12,199 nt of DNA from Tepidisphaeraceae bacterium (GCA_025450555.1 JANWHF010000154.1:1-12199), one strand, 5' to 3'. Positions 1 to 6,793 are shown, counted from the stretch's first letter. The notes: generated by a model not told the origin, from the sequence alone. Numbers and translations: made by a program.

Positions 1-815
1 ACGAGCGTTTGTTTGATCTTGTTAATGGTTTTGGAAACCTTCTTCTTGTTTTCCAGGCGCTCGAATCGGCGGGTGTTTTCAAAGCGAGGCGTCGCCCGCG
101 CGGGTTCCGGCGGGGCGGTGGATTTGACGTACGACGGATAATTCATCGCGCGGTTGAATGCCTCGAAGCGCTGCTCGATCCAGGCCAGATCTTCAGGCGG
201 AATGCGGGATGTTTTGACCTGAATCAGGCCGGGCGAGACCGTCTGGAGCAGCCCCTGCCCGCGCGTCTCGACAAACGTTTCATTGCCGTAACCGGCGTCG
301 GCGATCTGCTCGGGATCTTTGGGCCAATCGAGCATCGCCTCGTTCCAGGGCAGGTCCATCTTTTTGCATGCATCTTCCATGACCCGTCGCGGGTCATCGG
401 CTAAATCCTCGTAGCGCAGGATCGGCCAGCCGCGATCGGTAAAGAGCTGCCAGTCTTCCAAGAAACGCGAAAGGCGAAGGCGCAAAGGTGGATCGTCGGC
501 GGTGATGCCGTTGCGGCCATATTTCTTCTGAATCAGCGAATTGAAAACGGAGCGCGCATCCCGAGCCACCAAGAGTGGGCGAGGCTCCCAGCCTTCATCG
601 CGGAAATAGTCATACACTTCTGAAAACCGAAAGCAGGCGACCGTGAACTTGCACCAGGCGAGCGGGGCCGAAAGCTTGGCCGGCATCTGCGGCAGATGAT
701 CGAAACGGGCGTCCAGCACGCCATCCAAATCCGGACGCTGCAAAAAGCACCAGGAGATGAGCGTTGAGCCGCTGCTTTGAAGTCCGCCGCAAAGATAGAG
801 CGGTCGTCCGGCCAT
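1..815 (-). CDS. Sulfotransferase-like protein, 3' end cut by window edge
   Basis: This minus-strand frame is open from ATG at 815 to the left edge: 271 codons with no stop, so the C-terminus is missing. It is predicted to transfer a sulfuryl group from PAPS to an unknown acceptor. The 5'-phosphosulfate loop is at residues 10-20 (GGLQSSGSTLI). The 3'-phosphate motif is around 83-93 (VARDARSVFNS). The RYEDL..DP motif typical of bacterial sulfotransferases is at 134-142. The loop reads SSGST rather than the common RSGTT, which is within family variation. Residues 255-271 are very lysine-rich. The start is firm: an in-frame TGA lies immediately upstream (816-818) and an AAGGAT Shine-Dalgarno sits 5 nt before the ATG. 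It is divergent from the next gene, so no operon partner is visible. The acceptor could be a glycan, protein or small molecule; family confidence is good, substrate unknown. Confidence 0.85.
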   Translation of the reverse strand, partial: MAGRPLYLCGGLQSSGSTLISWCFLQRPDLDGVLDARFDHLPQMPAKLSAPLAWCKFTVACFRFSEVYDYFRDEGWEPRPLLVARDARSVFNSLIQKKYGRNGITADDPPLRLRLSRFLEDWQLFTDRGWPILRYEDLADDPRRVMEDACKKMDLPWNEAMLDWPKDPEQIADAGYGNETFVETRGQGLLQTVSPGLIQVKTSRIPPEDLAWIEQRFEAFNRAMNYPSYVKSTAPPEPARATPRFENTRRFERLENKKKVSKTINKIKQTL

Positions 816-820
816 TCATG

Positions 821-826
821 ATCCTT
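821..826 (-). promoter_or_regulatory. Shine-Dalgarno of the sulfotransferase-like gene
   Basis: On the minus strand AAGGAT lies 5 nt before the ATG at 815. Together with the in-frame TGA at 816-818 it fixes the start of the gene. Confidence 0.6.
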
Positions 827-1075
827 AAAAAACTCGATGCGGCGACAATATTAGCGCCCGGCGAACAATCCAATGGCTCCGGTGATATACTGTTGTGCGG
901 GTGCGAAGGCAATTTCAGGTTGCTTGATTGCAAAAGGGCGGACGGACTGCGACGGCAGTGTCCGGTAATACGAACACCATGCAGTAATTGCGCCGCGCTG
1001 TGCAAGATACGTGCTGTGTTTGCCGCCGCCCGACTTCTCGGGCAAGATAGCGCGCCTTGATCGAAATGACCCCGA

Positions 1076-1081
1076 AGGAGG
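1076..1081 (+). promoter_or_regulatory. Shine-Dalgarno deciding the start at 1093
   Basis: AGGAGG lies 11 nt upstream of the ATG at 1093. It sits inside the longer open frame that could begin at TTG 1057 or ATG 1066, neither of which has a ribosome binding site. It therefore favours 1093 as the true start. Confidence 0.55.
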
Positions 1082-1092
1082 GGTTGAGACGG

Positions 1093-1857
1093 ATGTTGCT
1101 TCAGACCAACAGCTATGTTGTTCCGCAGGACAAGCGGACCGAGCATGTAAAGCTGCTTGCGCGCTTCAGGCAGACACTGCTGCGTCTGGGGTGCGATTCG
1201 TTTGAAGTCTACGAACAGGTTGGGCCCAACTGGAACGCGGCCCAGACATCCGGGCGTTTCGTGCAGATCATGAAGTTTCGCGATCGACGCCATCAGCAGG
1301 CGGTGCAGCAGGCCGAGCGCACCGACCCGATGGCCCAGAAGCTCATCGCCGAGTTCTGTGAATTGATCAATTTCCAATATCAGCAGCAGCAATCGCTGTT
1401 CGCCACGAGTTATTACAGCGGACTTTTCAGCGGCGATGCGGGAACGAGGGCGGAGTCGCTCAGGGTTTCGCTTGAGGAACAGGAGAAGGCTGCCGCTGCT
1501 GAGCCTTCGGTGTTCTCTCAGGAACCGCTCACGACTACGCCGCCGCCAGTCGTCAGCGAAGCGCCGATTGTCGATCTCGAAGCAGCGCCACCATCCAATG
1601 CGCCGCATTTCACCGATGTGGCGATTTCTGCCCAGCGACCGGAGGAGCTGGGACCTGAGGATGACGTGCTGGACGGCAAGGTCGAGCCGATCCATCGCGA
1701 CAATGAGCAGGCGGAGTTTGAGACGGACTTGGATTCAACGTCTGAGCCTTCCAAGTCGGCGCCGCGAAGTCTGATCGAGCCGCTGGAAGAGCGAAGCGTC
1801 CACGCGCCACAGGACGACGGCTTTGAAAGCTTGTTGGACGAGATGGACGAAAACTGA
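1093..1857 (+). CDS. Conserved hypothetical: alpha/beta-barrel-like head with acidic tail
   Basis: This is a 254-residue protein of unknown function. Residues 1-110 follow a strand-helix-strand-strand-helix-strand order: a strand near 2-10, a helix near 15-33, strands near 35-48 and 54-66, and a helix near 78-94 that begins with DPMAQKL. This resembles the dimeric alpha/beta-barrel (NIPSNAP or antibiotic-monooxygenase-like) fold. That is inferred from the pattern only; no catalytic motif is seen. Residues 113-254 are low-complexity, Pro/Ala/Ser/Glu/Asp-rich and probably disordered, ending in a hydrophobic-acidic peptide (DGFESLLDEMDEN) that looks like a short docking motif. There is no signal peptide or membrane segment, so it is probably cytoplasmic. 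The frame is open upstream to TTG 1057, but the AGGAGG at 1076-1081 supports ATG 1093. It lies 84 bp before cysS on the same strand, but cysS seems to have its own promoter. Confidence 0.75.
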   Translation: MLLQTNSYVVPQDKRTEHVKLLARFRQTLLRLGCDSFEVYEQVGPNWNAAQTSGRFVQIMKFRDRRHQQAVQQAERTDPMAQKLIAEFCELINFQYQQQQSLFATSYYSGLFSGDAGTRAESLRVSLEEQEKAAAAEPSVFSQEPLTTTPPPVVSEAPIVDLEAAPPSNAPHFTDVAISAQRPEELGPEDDVLDGKVEPIHRDNEQAEFETDLDSTSEPSKSAPRSLIEPLEERSVHAPQDDGFESLLDEMDEN

Positions 1858-1904
1858 ATCATATCGGATTGGGTCTTCGCTCTTTTCTTGGCCAAGGCGC
1901 GTCA

Positions 1905-1933
1905 CTAACAAATCTCGCCGCCGCGCGTATGAT
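1905..1933 (+). promoter_or_regulatory. Probable cysS promoter next to the start codon
   Basis: CTAACA (1905-1910, 4 of 6 matches to the -35 consensus) is followed after 17 nt by TATGAT (1928-1933, 5 of 6 matches to the -10). The start codon at 1942 is only 8 nt further on and has no Shine-Dalgarno. Transcription would begin within a few bases of the ATG, suggesting a leaderless mRNA. The elements are seen; their activity is inferred. Confidence 0.45.
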
Positions 1934-1941
1934 TCGCCACC

Positions 1942-3450
1942 ATGAGCCTTCGGGTCTATAACACGCTTACGAAGCAAAAAGAGCTGTTTGAGTCGGTCAA
2001 GCCGGGCCAAGTGGGGATTTATCTGTGCGGACCGACGGTCTATAAGCCGCCGCACATGGGGCACATGGTCGGCCCGGTCATCTTCGATACCGTTAAGCGT
2101 TACCTCCAATACAAGGGATTTGACGTTCGCTGGGTCGTCAACATCACCGACGTCGATGACAAGCTCATTCGCGAAGCCGAAGAGCGCAAGACGACGGTGA
2201 CAGCGATTGCTGAGCAATGCACGCGCGATTACCTGGAATGCCTGGGCCTCCTGGGGATCGAATCGATCGATTACTTCCCCAAGGCATCAGAGCACATCAA
2301 CGAGATCATCGCGATGATCCAGGAGTTGATCGCGCGCTCGCATGCCTACGCCAGCGAAGGCAACGTCTGGTTTGATGTGACGACCGATGCTGATTACGGC
2401 AAGCTCTCGAATCGCACCGCCGACGAGCAGGAATCGGGCACCCGCGACCTGGAGGGCTCTGGAAAGCGCGGGCGACTGGACTTTGCGCTGTGGAAGGCGG
2501 CCAAGCCGGGTGAGCCCGCCTGGGAGTCGCCCTGGGGGCAGGGTCGGCCGGGCTGGCATATCGAGTGCTCGGCGATGAGCACGAAATACCTCGGCGAAAC
2601 CTTCGACATTCACGGCGGCGGACTCGATCTGCTGTTTCCCCATCACGAAAACGAGCTGGCGCAATCGGAATGCGCCACGGGTCATCCATTTGTCAAGTAT
2701 TGGATGCACAACGGCCTGACGCGCATCGCCACCAAGCTGCCCGGCGGCCAGGTCAAAATGGAAAAGCAAAGCAAGAGTTTGGGGAACGTGATCGACGCCC
2801 GCGAATTGATCACCACGCGCGGGGCCGATTTCGTGCGATATCTGCTGCTCAGCAGCCATTACCGCTCGCCGATCGATTTTGGGGAAGAAGTGATGGCGTC
2901 GGCCAAGAAAGGCCTGGCCACATTTCAACGGCTGTTCGATCGCGTGCATCGGCTGACTGGAAAGGCTTTGGCCGAAAAGGGCGACGACATGGATCGCGCG
3001 GCCGGCGCGCTGCTCGAACGCGAGCATGCCGGCTATGCACGGGCCATTCTTGGGTTGAAGATGAAGTTCCTGGAAATGATGGACGACGATTTCAACACGG
3101 CCGGCGCAATTGCCGCGCTGCATGAGATGGCCGGCGAGGTCAATGCGCTTATCGAAAAGAATGGGCTGGAGCAGAAGAAGCAGGATGAACTTCTGCTGGC
3201 CACCGTCGCAGGCGCGCAGACGATCAAAAACCTCGGCAACGTGCTGGGGCTGTTCAGCGGCAAAACACTTCCCGCCACGGGTCCGCAGGACGCGCTGCCC
3301 GGCCAGCTCATGGAATTGCTGATCCGTCTTCGTCAGGAAGCGCGCGAATCCAAGAACTTCGCGCTGGCCGATTCAATCCGCAAAGGCCTCGCGGCCATTA
3401 ATATCACCCTCGAAGATCGCCCGGGCGGGACTGAATGGCGGCGCGAATAG
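1942..3450 (+). CDS. cysS: Cysteinyl-tRNA synthetase
   Basis: This class I aminoacyl-tRNA synthetase charges tRNA-Cys with cysteine in the cytoplasm. At 502 residues it is slightly longer than the E. coli enzyme (461). The HIGH signature is HMGH at 38-41. The zinc ligands known in E. coli CysRS have clear counterparts: Cys29, Cys209, His234 and Glu238. The GWHIECSAMS and FPHHENE.AQSE blocks are typical of CysRS. The KMSKS loop is altered: it reads KQSKS at 275-279, with Gln in place of Met, and is preceded by a stretch about nine residues longer than in E. coli (about 262-274). The C-terminal anticodon-binding helical region follows from about 315, ending with the usual short-range K/E/R-rich segment. 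ATG 1942 lacks a Shine-Dalgarno but matches the conserved N-terminus (YNTLT). The gene is probably transcribed alone. Confidence 0.97.
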   Translation: MSLRVYNTLTKQKELFESVKPGQVGIYLCGPTVYKPPHMGHMVGPVIFDTVKRYLQYKGFDVRWVVNITDVDDKLIREAEERKTTVTAIAEQCTRDYLECLGLLGIESIDYFPKASEHINEIIAMIQELIARSHAYASEGNVWFDVTTDADYGKLSNRTADEQESGTRDLEGSGKRGRLDFALWKAAKPGEPAWESPWGQGRPGWHIECSAMSTKYLGETFDIHGGGLDLLFPHHENELAQSECATGHPFVKYWMHNGLTRIATKLPGGQVKMEKQSKSLGNVIDARELITTRGADFVRYLLLSSHYRSPIDFGEEVMASAKKGLATFQRLFDRVHRLTGKALAEKGDDMDRAAGALLEREHAGYARAILGLKMKFLEMMDDDFNTAGAIAALHEMAGEVNALIEKNGLEQKKQDELLLATVAGAQTIKNLGNVLGLFSGKTLPATGPQDALPGQLMELLIRLRQEARESKNFALADSIRKGLAAINITLEDRPGGTEWRRE

Positions 3451-3474
3451 ATCGGTGACGAAGCAGCGGGCTCG

Positions 3475-3512
3475 AGATTTGAAATTGCAAATCTGAGATC
3501 TCAGATATCTCA
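3475..3512. repeat. Nested palindromes downstream of cysS
   Basis: Three overlapping inverted repeats lie 24 bp after the cysS stop. AGATTTG (3475-3481) pairs with CAAATCT (3488-3494). A perfect 16-bp palindrome, ATCTGAGATCTCAGAT, occupies 3491-3506. TGAGAT (3494-3499) can also pair with ATCTCA (3507-3512). There is no T-tract, so it is not a standard intrinsic terminator. It could be a transcript-end hairpin, a protein-binding site, or a REP-like dispersed repeat. Only one copy is present in the window. Confidence 0.6.
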
Positions 3513-3628
3513 GACTTGAACTTCTCAATCCGGGCACTTTCCCAGGCGCCCGGCTTCGGTGCCGATCCTACGGAGCCGCTGGAATTCCGGCACACCATAA
3601 AATTCGCTCGCTATTTGGTGGGCGAACG

Positions 3629-3634
3629 TATAAT
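3629..3634 (+). promoter_or_regulatory. Candidate -10 box for the TPR-sulfotransferase gene
   Basis: A perfect TATAAT lies 53 nt upstream of the ATG at 3688. No good -35 hexamer is present 16-18 nt upstream, so this is a weak promoter call. The rest of the 3451-3687 gap, apart from the palindromes, shows no gene. Confidence 0.3.
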
Positions 3635-3687
3635 CGAATTACACGTAATGATGGGGTCGGACGGGCGCAGCGTGGAAACCCTTAAAC

Positions 3688-5229
3688 ATGGCAGATTCGC
3701 GATCATCACCTCCTTTATCTGCCACCCCCCCGGTAGTCGGCGCGAATTCATTTTCGCGATCAGATAGCCCTGCAAGTATTTCGGACCTGGCGGAAGCGGA
3801 AATCCGGCAGGGCGATCAATTCGTGGCTTTGCGAAACGCGCCGCAGGCGCTCAACCACTATCTTAAAGCGCTTCAATTAACACCTGGCTCGGCGCGATGC
3901 CATTGCAGAGTCGCCGCCGCATGGTGGATGCAGCGCGACCACCCCAAGGCCGTCGAGCATTTTGACCATGCCTTGAAGGTTGACGTCAATTGCGTTGAAG
4001 CCCATGCATCGCTGAGCGAATTGAAGTTGATCTCCGGCAATGTCGATAGCGCGCTGAGGCATGCGCGCCGGGCTTCGGAGATATCGCCTGACGATCCGGA
4101 GGTCACGATCTCCCTTGCCTTTATTCTAGAAGCTGCCCGACAGGAACAGGCGGCGATGGATCTCGTGGAGAAATTGTCTTCCGCCGGCAACCGCTCGCCG
4201 CGCCTGGCGATGCTGCTGGGGCGCTTGGCCGTGCGATTCAACCAGGAACGCCAGGCGATTGAGCTGATCGAACAGGCTCTGGCAAAGGGGCGCTTTCGCG
4301 CCGCACGCGAGCCCTCGTCGCTGCTTTTCGCGGCTGCCGGGCTCTACGACCGCATCGGCGAATATGAAAAAGCCTTCGCGCGGGCAAAAGCGGCCAACGA
4401 ATCGCTGGGCGCTCGCCACGATCCGCGCCAGATCGAGACTTTGGTTCAGGACCGCATTACTTATCTGACGCGCCAGCGCGTCCGTTCGCTCCCGCGCGCG
4501 GGAACCGACAGCCAGATGCCGATCTTCATCGTCGGCATGCCGCGCTCCGGCACGACGCTCGCCGAGCAGATCTTCGCATCGCATCCGCGCGTGCACGCAG
4601 GCGGAGAACTGGATTGGCTGGTCAACCTTGCCGCCTCGACCGCAGGCAAGAGCCAATTCCGATGTCAGATTCTGGGAACCCTCTCCCTGAATCACATCGA
4701 AGAGCTTTCCGCCGCCTACATGAATCGTCTGCAGGCGCTGAACCCAAGTGTCGATCGCATCACCGACAAGATGCCTTTGAATTTCCTGTATCTCGGCCTG
4801 ATCGCGATGCTCTTCCCCAACGCGCGGGTCATTCATTGCCGGCGCGATCCGCTCGATACCTGTCTGTCCTGCTACATGACTGACTTTGTCGCCGGGCATG
4901 AATTCACGACCAATCTTACGTGGCTCGGCCATTTCTATCGCCAGTATGAGCGCATGATGGCTCACTGGCGCGACGTTTTGGATTTGTCGGTGCTGGATGT
5001 CGATTACGAGCGGCTGGTCAACGACCCGCAGACGCAAATTCGTCGAATGCTCGACTTTGCGGGCCTGCCCTGGGATCCGCAATGTCTGCTGTTCCATGAA
5101 AATGCCCGCTTTGCGGCCACCGCCAGCCACCAGCAGGTACGATCGGCGCTCTACGCGTCATCCGTGGGCCGGGCCAAAAACTACATCAATTATCTCGGGC
5201 CGCTCCGGGCTGCGATGGGTTGGGCTTGA
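3688..5229 (+). CDS. TPR-repeat sulfotransferase
   Basis: This is a 513-residue two-domain protein. Residues 1-32 are Ser/Pro-rich and probably flexible. About 33-240 form helical TPR-like repeats, with A..Y.KAL and A..H.DHAL units near 52-62 and 88-97 and EY.KAFA near 225-231. The C-terminal part is a sulfotransferase (Sulfotransfer_3 type). Its 5'-phosphosulfate loop is IVGMPRSGTTLAEQ at 281-294, TDKMPLNFLYLGLI follows at 359-372, and the 3'-phosphate motif is IHCRRDPLDTCLSCY at 382-396. It should transfer sulfate from PAPS, with the TPR domain probably binding the acceptor or a partner protein. There is no signal peptide or membrane span. Proteins of this architecture are common in Planctomycetota and some proteobacteria. 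The ATG has only a weak upstream GGAA. The next gene starts 111 bp downstream and is functionally unrelated, so an operon is doubtful. The acceptor is unknown. Confidence 0.9.
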   Translation: MADSRSSPPLSATPPVVGANSFSRSDSPASISDLAEAEIRQGDQFVALRNAPQALNHYLKALQLTPGSARCHCRVAAAWWMQRDHPKAVEHFDHALKVDVNCVEAHASLSELKLISGNVDSALRHARRASEISPDDPEVTISLAFILEAARQEQAAMDLVEKLSSAGNRSPRLAMLLGRLAVRFNQERQAIELIEQALAKGRFRAAREPSSLLFAAAGLYDRIGEYEKAFARAKAANESLGARHDPRQIETLVQDRITYLTRQRVRSLPRAGTDSQMPIFIVGMPRSGTTLAEQIFASHPRVHAGGELDWLVNLAASTAGKSQFRCQILGTLSLNHIEELSAAYMNRLQALNPSVDRITDKMPLNFLYLGLIAMLFPNARVIHCRRDPLDTCLSCYMTDFVAGHEFTTNLTWLGHFYRQYERMMAHWRDVLDLSVLDVDYERLVNDPQTQIRRMLDFAGLPWDPQCLLFHENARFAATASHQQVRSALYASSVGRAKNYINYLGPLRAAMGWA

Positions 5230-5264
5230 TCGTCGGAACTCAATCGCACCTTCTGGGCCTTCCC

Positions 5265-5297
5265 TTGACAACAAACCCGCCTGCCATCCGGTATTCT
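5265..5297 (+). promoter_or_regulatory. Possible promoter of the DUF1080 gene, long spacer
   Basis: A perfect TTGACA (5265-5270) precedes TATTCT (5292-5297, 4 of 6 matches to the -10). The spacer is 21 nt, longer than the usual 17, so either the -10 is wrong or the site needs help from another factor. It lies 44 nt upstream of the GTG start. Confidence 0.3.
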
Positions 5298-5328
5298 CAC
5301 CGGGCCGCTCATTCCATTGTTCTTTGGG

Positions 5329-5335
5329 AAAGGAG
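5329..5335 (+). promoter_or_regulatory. Shine-Dalgarno deciding a GTG start
   Basis: AAAGGAG lies 5 nt before GTG 5341. It rules out the longer frame from TTG 5317, which would include the ribosome binding site itself. Starting at the GTG also gives a clean signal peptide. Confidence 0.75.
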
Positions 5336-5340
5336 AAATC

Positions 5341-6210
5341 GTGTTCAATTCAATTTTGCCGAAAAAGTCGGCTGTATTACTCGCCGCCGGCGCGCTGGCT
5401 CTGGGTGCCGTGGTGTATGCGCAGGAGCGCCAGGGTCCGCAGCAGCCCTGGTCGAAATGGCACGTGCATGACATGTCGCGTCCCACGCCGCCGATCATCA
5501 CGCCGCCGACGCCCAGCACGCAGGAACAGCCCGGCCAGCCGCCCTCCGACGCGGTTGTACTCTTCGATGGCAAAGACCTTTCGCATTGGCAATCCCCCGA
5601 TGGCTCGCCGCCGACCTTCACGCTGCAGGATGGCGTGATGCTTTCTACGAACCTGAAAAATCCGCGCAACACCAAGGATGTTCAGAGTAAGGAGAAATGG
5701 GGCGACATCCAGTTGCACCTGGAGTGGTCGGAGCCGACGCCCCCGAAGGGCACCAGCCAGGGGCGCGGCAACAGCGGCGTGTTCCTCTTCGGCAAATTCG
5801 AGACGCAAGTCCTCGACAGCTACCAAAACGTGACTTATGCCGATGGACAGTGCGGCGCGATCTACGGCCAATATCCGCCACAGGTCAACGCCTGCCGTCC
5901 GCCCGGCCAGTGGCAGACCTACGATATCATTTTCCATCGTCCGCGCTACGAGAACGGCAAGCTCGTCCACAAGGCGCACATCACCACAATCCAGAACGGC
6001 GTGCTTCTTCAGGACAATCAGGAAATCGAAGGGCCGACCGGTCACATGATCGTGGCCAAGTATCCTGACTCGATGCCGGAGAAGGGGCCGATTGAATTGC
6101 AGTTCCATGGCAACCCGGTTCGGTATCGCAACATCTGGGTGCGACCGCTTGAAGAGCTGGCCCATCAGCAGCACACGGGTGAAGTCGCCGCCGATCATCA
6201 CGCCCAGTAA
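5341..6210 (+). CDS. Secreted 3-keto-disaccharide hydrolase (DUF1080) family protein
   Basis: This 289-residue protein starts at GTG 5341 and is predicted to be exported. It has a Sec signal peptide with KK at 8-9, a hydrophobic core at 11-25, and likely cleavage after Ala27 or Gln28. A Pro/Gln-rich linker (about 30-70) leads to one DUF1080 (PF06439) domain at about 71-270. Family hallmarks are LFDGKDLSHW (74-83), GNSGVFLFGKFETQVLDSY (143-161), WQTYDIIFHRPR (191-202) and IELQFHGNPVRYRNIWVRPL (251-270). The fold is a concanavalin-like jelly roll. Members include enzymes that cleave 3-keto-glycosides, and the family is greatly expanded in Planctomycetota and Bacteroidota. The exact substrate cannot be read from the sequence. 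Two cysteines (171 and 185) could form a disulfide in the periplasm. The C-terminal tail is His-rich (276-288). A strong terminator follows, so it is likely the last gene of its transcript. Confidence 0.9.
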   Translation: MFNSILPKKSAVLLAAGALALGAVVYAQERQGPQQPWSKWHVHDMSRPTPPIITPPTPSTQEQPGQPPSDAVVLFDGKDLSHWQSPDGSPPTFTLQDGVMLSTNLKNPRNTKDVQSKEKWGDIQLHLEWSEPTPPKGTSQGRGNSGVFLFGKFETQVLDSYQNVTYADGQCGAIYGQYPPQVNACRPPGQWQTYDIIFHRPRYENGKLVHKAHITTIQNGVLLQDNQEIEGPTGHMIVAKYPDSMPEKGPIELQFHGNPVRYRNIWVRPLEELAHQQHTGEVAADHHAQ

Positions 6211-6238
6211 TCGAAATGCATTAAACTAAAACGCACAG

Positions 6239-6269
6239 CGCCGAAGCGTGACTCACGCTTCGGCGTTTT
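6239..6269 (+). terminator. Intrinsic terminator of the DUF1080 gene
   Basis: CGCCGAAGCGTGA (6239-6251) and TCACGCTTCGGCG (6253-6265) are exact reverse complements, followed by TTTT. The real hairpin would open a few central pairs for its loop. It lies 28 bp after the TAA stop. Confidence 0.85.
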
Positions 6270-6302
6270 GCATTTGCCTCAAAACCATTTTCGATTGCGC
6301 GC

Positions 6303-6333
6303 AAAAAAAAGCCGCCCTGGGCAAGGGCGGCTT
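6303..6333 (-). terminator. Intrinsic terminator for a minus-strand transcript
   Basis: AAGCCGCCCT (6309-6318) and AGGGCGGCTT (6324-6333) form a perfect 10-bp stem with a 5-nt loop. On the minus strand it is followed by a run of T (complement of A at 6303-6310). No such tract follows on the plus strand, so it stops transcription coming from the right. No recognisable minus-strand gene lies to the right, which makes it an orphan terminator. Confidence 0.8.
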
Positions 6334-6500
6334 CAAATGGGGCATTGAAGAACTCTTGGGTTGTGGGGGGAGAGTTCTCCACATCGGGGGAAGAATGGGT
6401 TAGATTTCTCACAAAATCCCCAGCACAACTCGCGACACAGAAACCGCGACATGTGGTGGCGACAAACAGCTATGTCAACTATGATGCCAGCCGCGCAGAA
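6334..6500 (-). ncRNA. Candidate small RNA ending at the orphan terminator (boundaries uncertain)
   Basis: The call rests on the orphan minus-strand terminator at 6303-6333 and a second hairpin just upstream of it on that strand: AGAACTCT (6349-6356) pairs with AGAGTTCT (6371-6378) across a 14-nt loop that is C-rich in the RNA. A TTGACA on the minus strand (complement of 6473-6478) could be a -35, but no good -10 follows at 17 nt, so the 5' end is a guess. A 60-codon Cys-rich frame (complement of 6333-6515) ends exactly where the terminator stem begins. It lacks a Shine-Dalgarno and does not share the G/C-ending codon bias of the genes here, so a non-coding RNA seems likelier than a peptide. 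It resembles none of tmRNA, 6S, SRP or RNase P RNA that I can recognise. Confidence 0.3.
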
Positions 6501-6630
6501 ATTTCGCATTGACATTCCAGATGCAGGTTCGCAACCAACTGGTATTAAGCAACTTCAATCGATTAGTATTGCGGCCCAATGCAAAAGAGATTTCAAAACA
6601 TCGCCATGTTTATATGTCAGAATGGCCTCT

Positions 6631-6653
6631 GCTGTCGCACTCTCTGCGACAGC
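6631..6653. repeat. Perfect 9-bp inverted repeat, 5-nt spacer
   Basis: GCTGTCGCA (6631-6639) and TGCGACAGC (6645-6653) flank CTCTC. No T-tract follows on either strand, so it is not an intrinsic terminator. It could be an operator about 140 bp upstream of hldD or a structured RNA element. Confidence 0.55.
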
Positions 6654-6780
6654 ACGACCTGTTGTTGATCTCTGATCGGCAACCTCATCCTGTAGCGGAC
6701 TGAAGCATATCGTGGCAATTTGTCCGCAGCTGCTGGACGACGGCTTGTCGCCCCGTTATCCATTTGATTTTGCTACACAA

Positions 6781-6793
6781 TATAAAGAGGTGA
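6781..6793 (+). promoter_or_regulatory. Overlapping -10 box and Shine-Dalgarno of the hldD-like gene
   Basis: TATAAA (6781-6786) abuts GAGGTGA (6787-6793), which directly touches ATG 6794. If the TATAAA is the -10, the transcript starts at about the ATG and the GAGGTGA would be excluded from it. If the Shine-Dalgarno is used, the promoter must lie further upstream. The GTG at 6797 (codon 2) has better ribosome spacing than the ATG. No strong -35 is seen. Confidence 0.35.

Larger units (their letters stand above)
816..1092. other. Divergent intergenic region
   Basis: This 277-bp gap separates two divergently transcribed genes and should hold both promoters. On the minus strand a TAATAT hexamer (complement of 848-853) is a possible -10 for the sulfotransferase gene, giving a leader of about 25 nt, but no convincing -35 is found at normal spacing. 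No clear promoter is visible on the plus strand. Short open frames in both directions look like chance frames, without a supported start or recognisable protein. Confidence 0.4.
6211..6793. other. 583-bp non-coding gap rich in inverted repeats
   Basis: No supported protein gene lies here. Beyond the two terminators and the 6349-6378 inverted repeat, the gap holds a perfect 9-bp inverted repeat at 6631-6653 and a TATAAA just before hldD. The segment from about 6390 to 6790 looks richer in A/T than the flanking genes. Short open frames on both strands lack start signals and codon bias. Confidence 0.6.

Noticed and set aside
610..1695. Long minus-strand open frame of 361 codons
   Set aside because: It runs antisense to the supported gene at 1093-1857 and through a different frame of the sulfotransferase gene. 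Its product is Arg/Leu-rich without motifs, typical of a shadow frame in GC-rich DNA.
3705..3716. ATCACCTCCTTT, identical to the conserved 3' end of 16S rRNA
   Set aside because: The match is only 12 bases, lies inside the TPR-sulfotransferase reading frame, and has no other rRNA sequence beside it. It is best read as coincidence.
4126..5130. Long minus-strand open frame opposite the TPR-sulfotransferase
   Set aside because: The plus-strand protein has clear sulfotransferase motifs throughout this stretch. The antisense product shows none and is a shadow.
6375..6384. DnaA-box-like TTCTCCACA, suggesting a replication origin
   Set aside because: It has one mismatch to the consensus and no further boxes, AT-rich unwinding element or dnaA/dnaN/gidA neighbours are present.
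6333..6515. 60-codon Cys-rich minus-strand frame ending at the orphan terminator
   Set aside because: It has no Shine-Dalgarno and no bias towards G/C-ending codons like the genes here, and the sequence is unrecognisable. The RNA explanation is preferred, though a peptide is not excluded.
6523..6540. tRNA T-arm-like string (GGTTCG...)
   Set aside because: The loop does not follow TTCRA, the stem does not close, and no acceptor, D or anticodon arms can be assembled around it.
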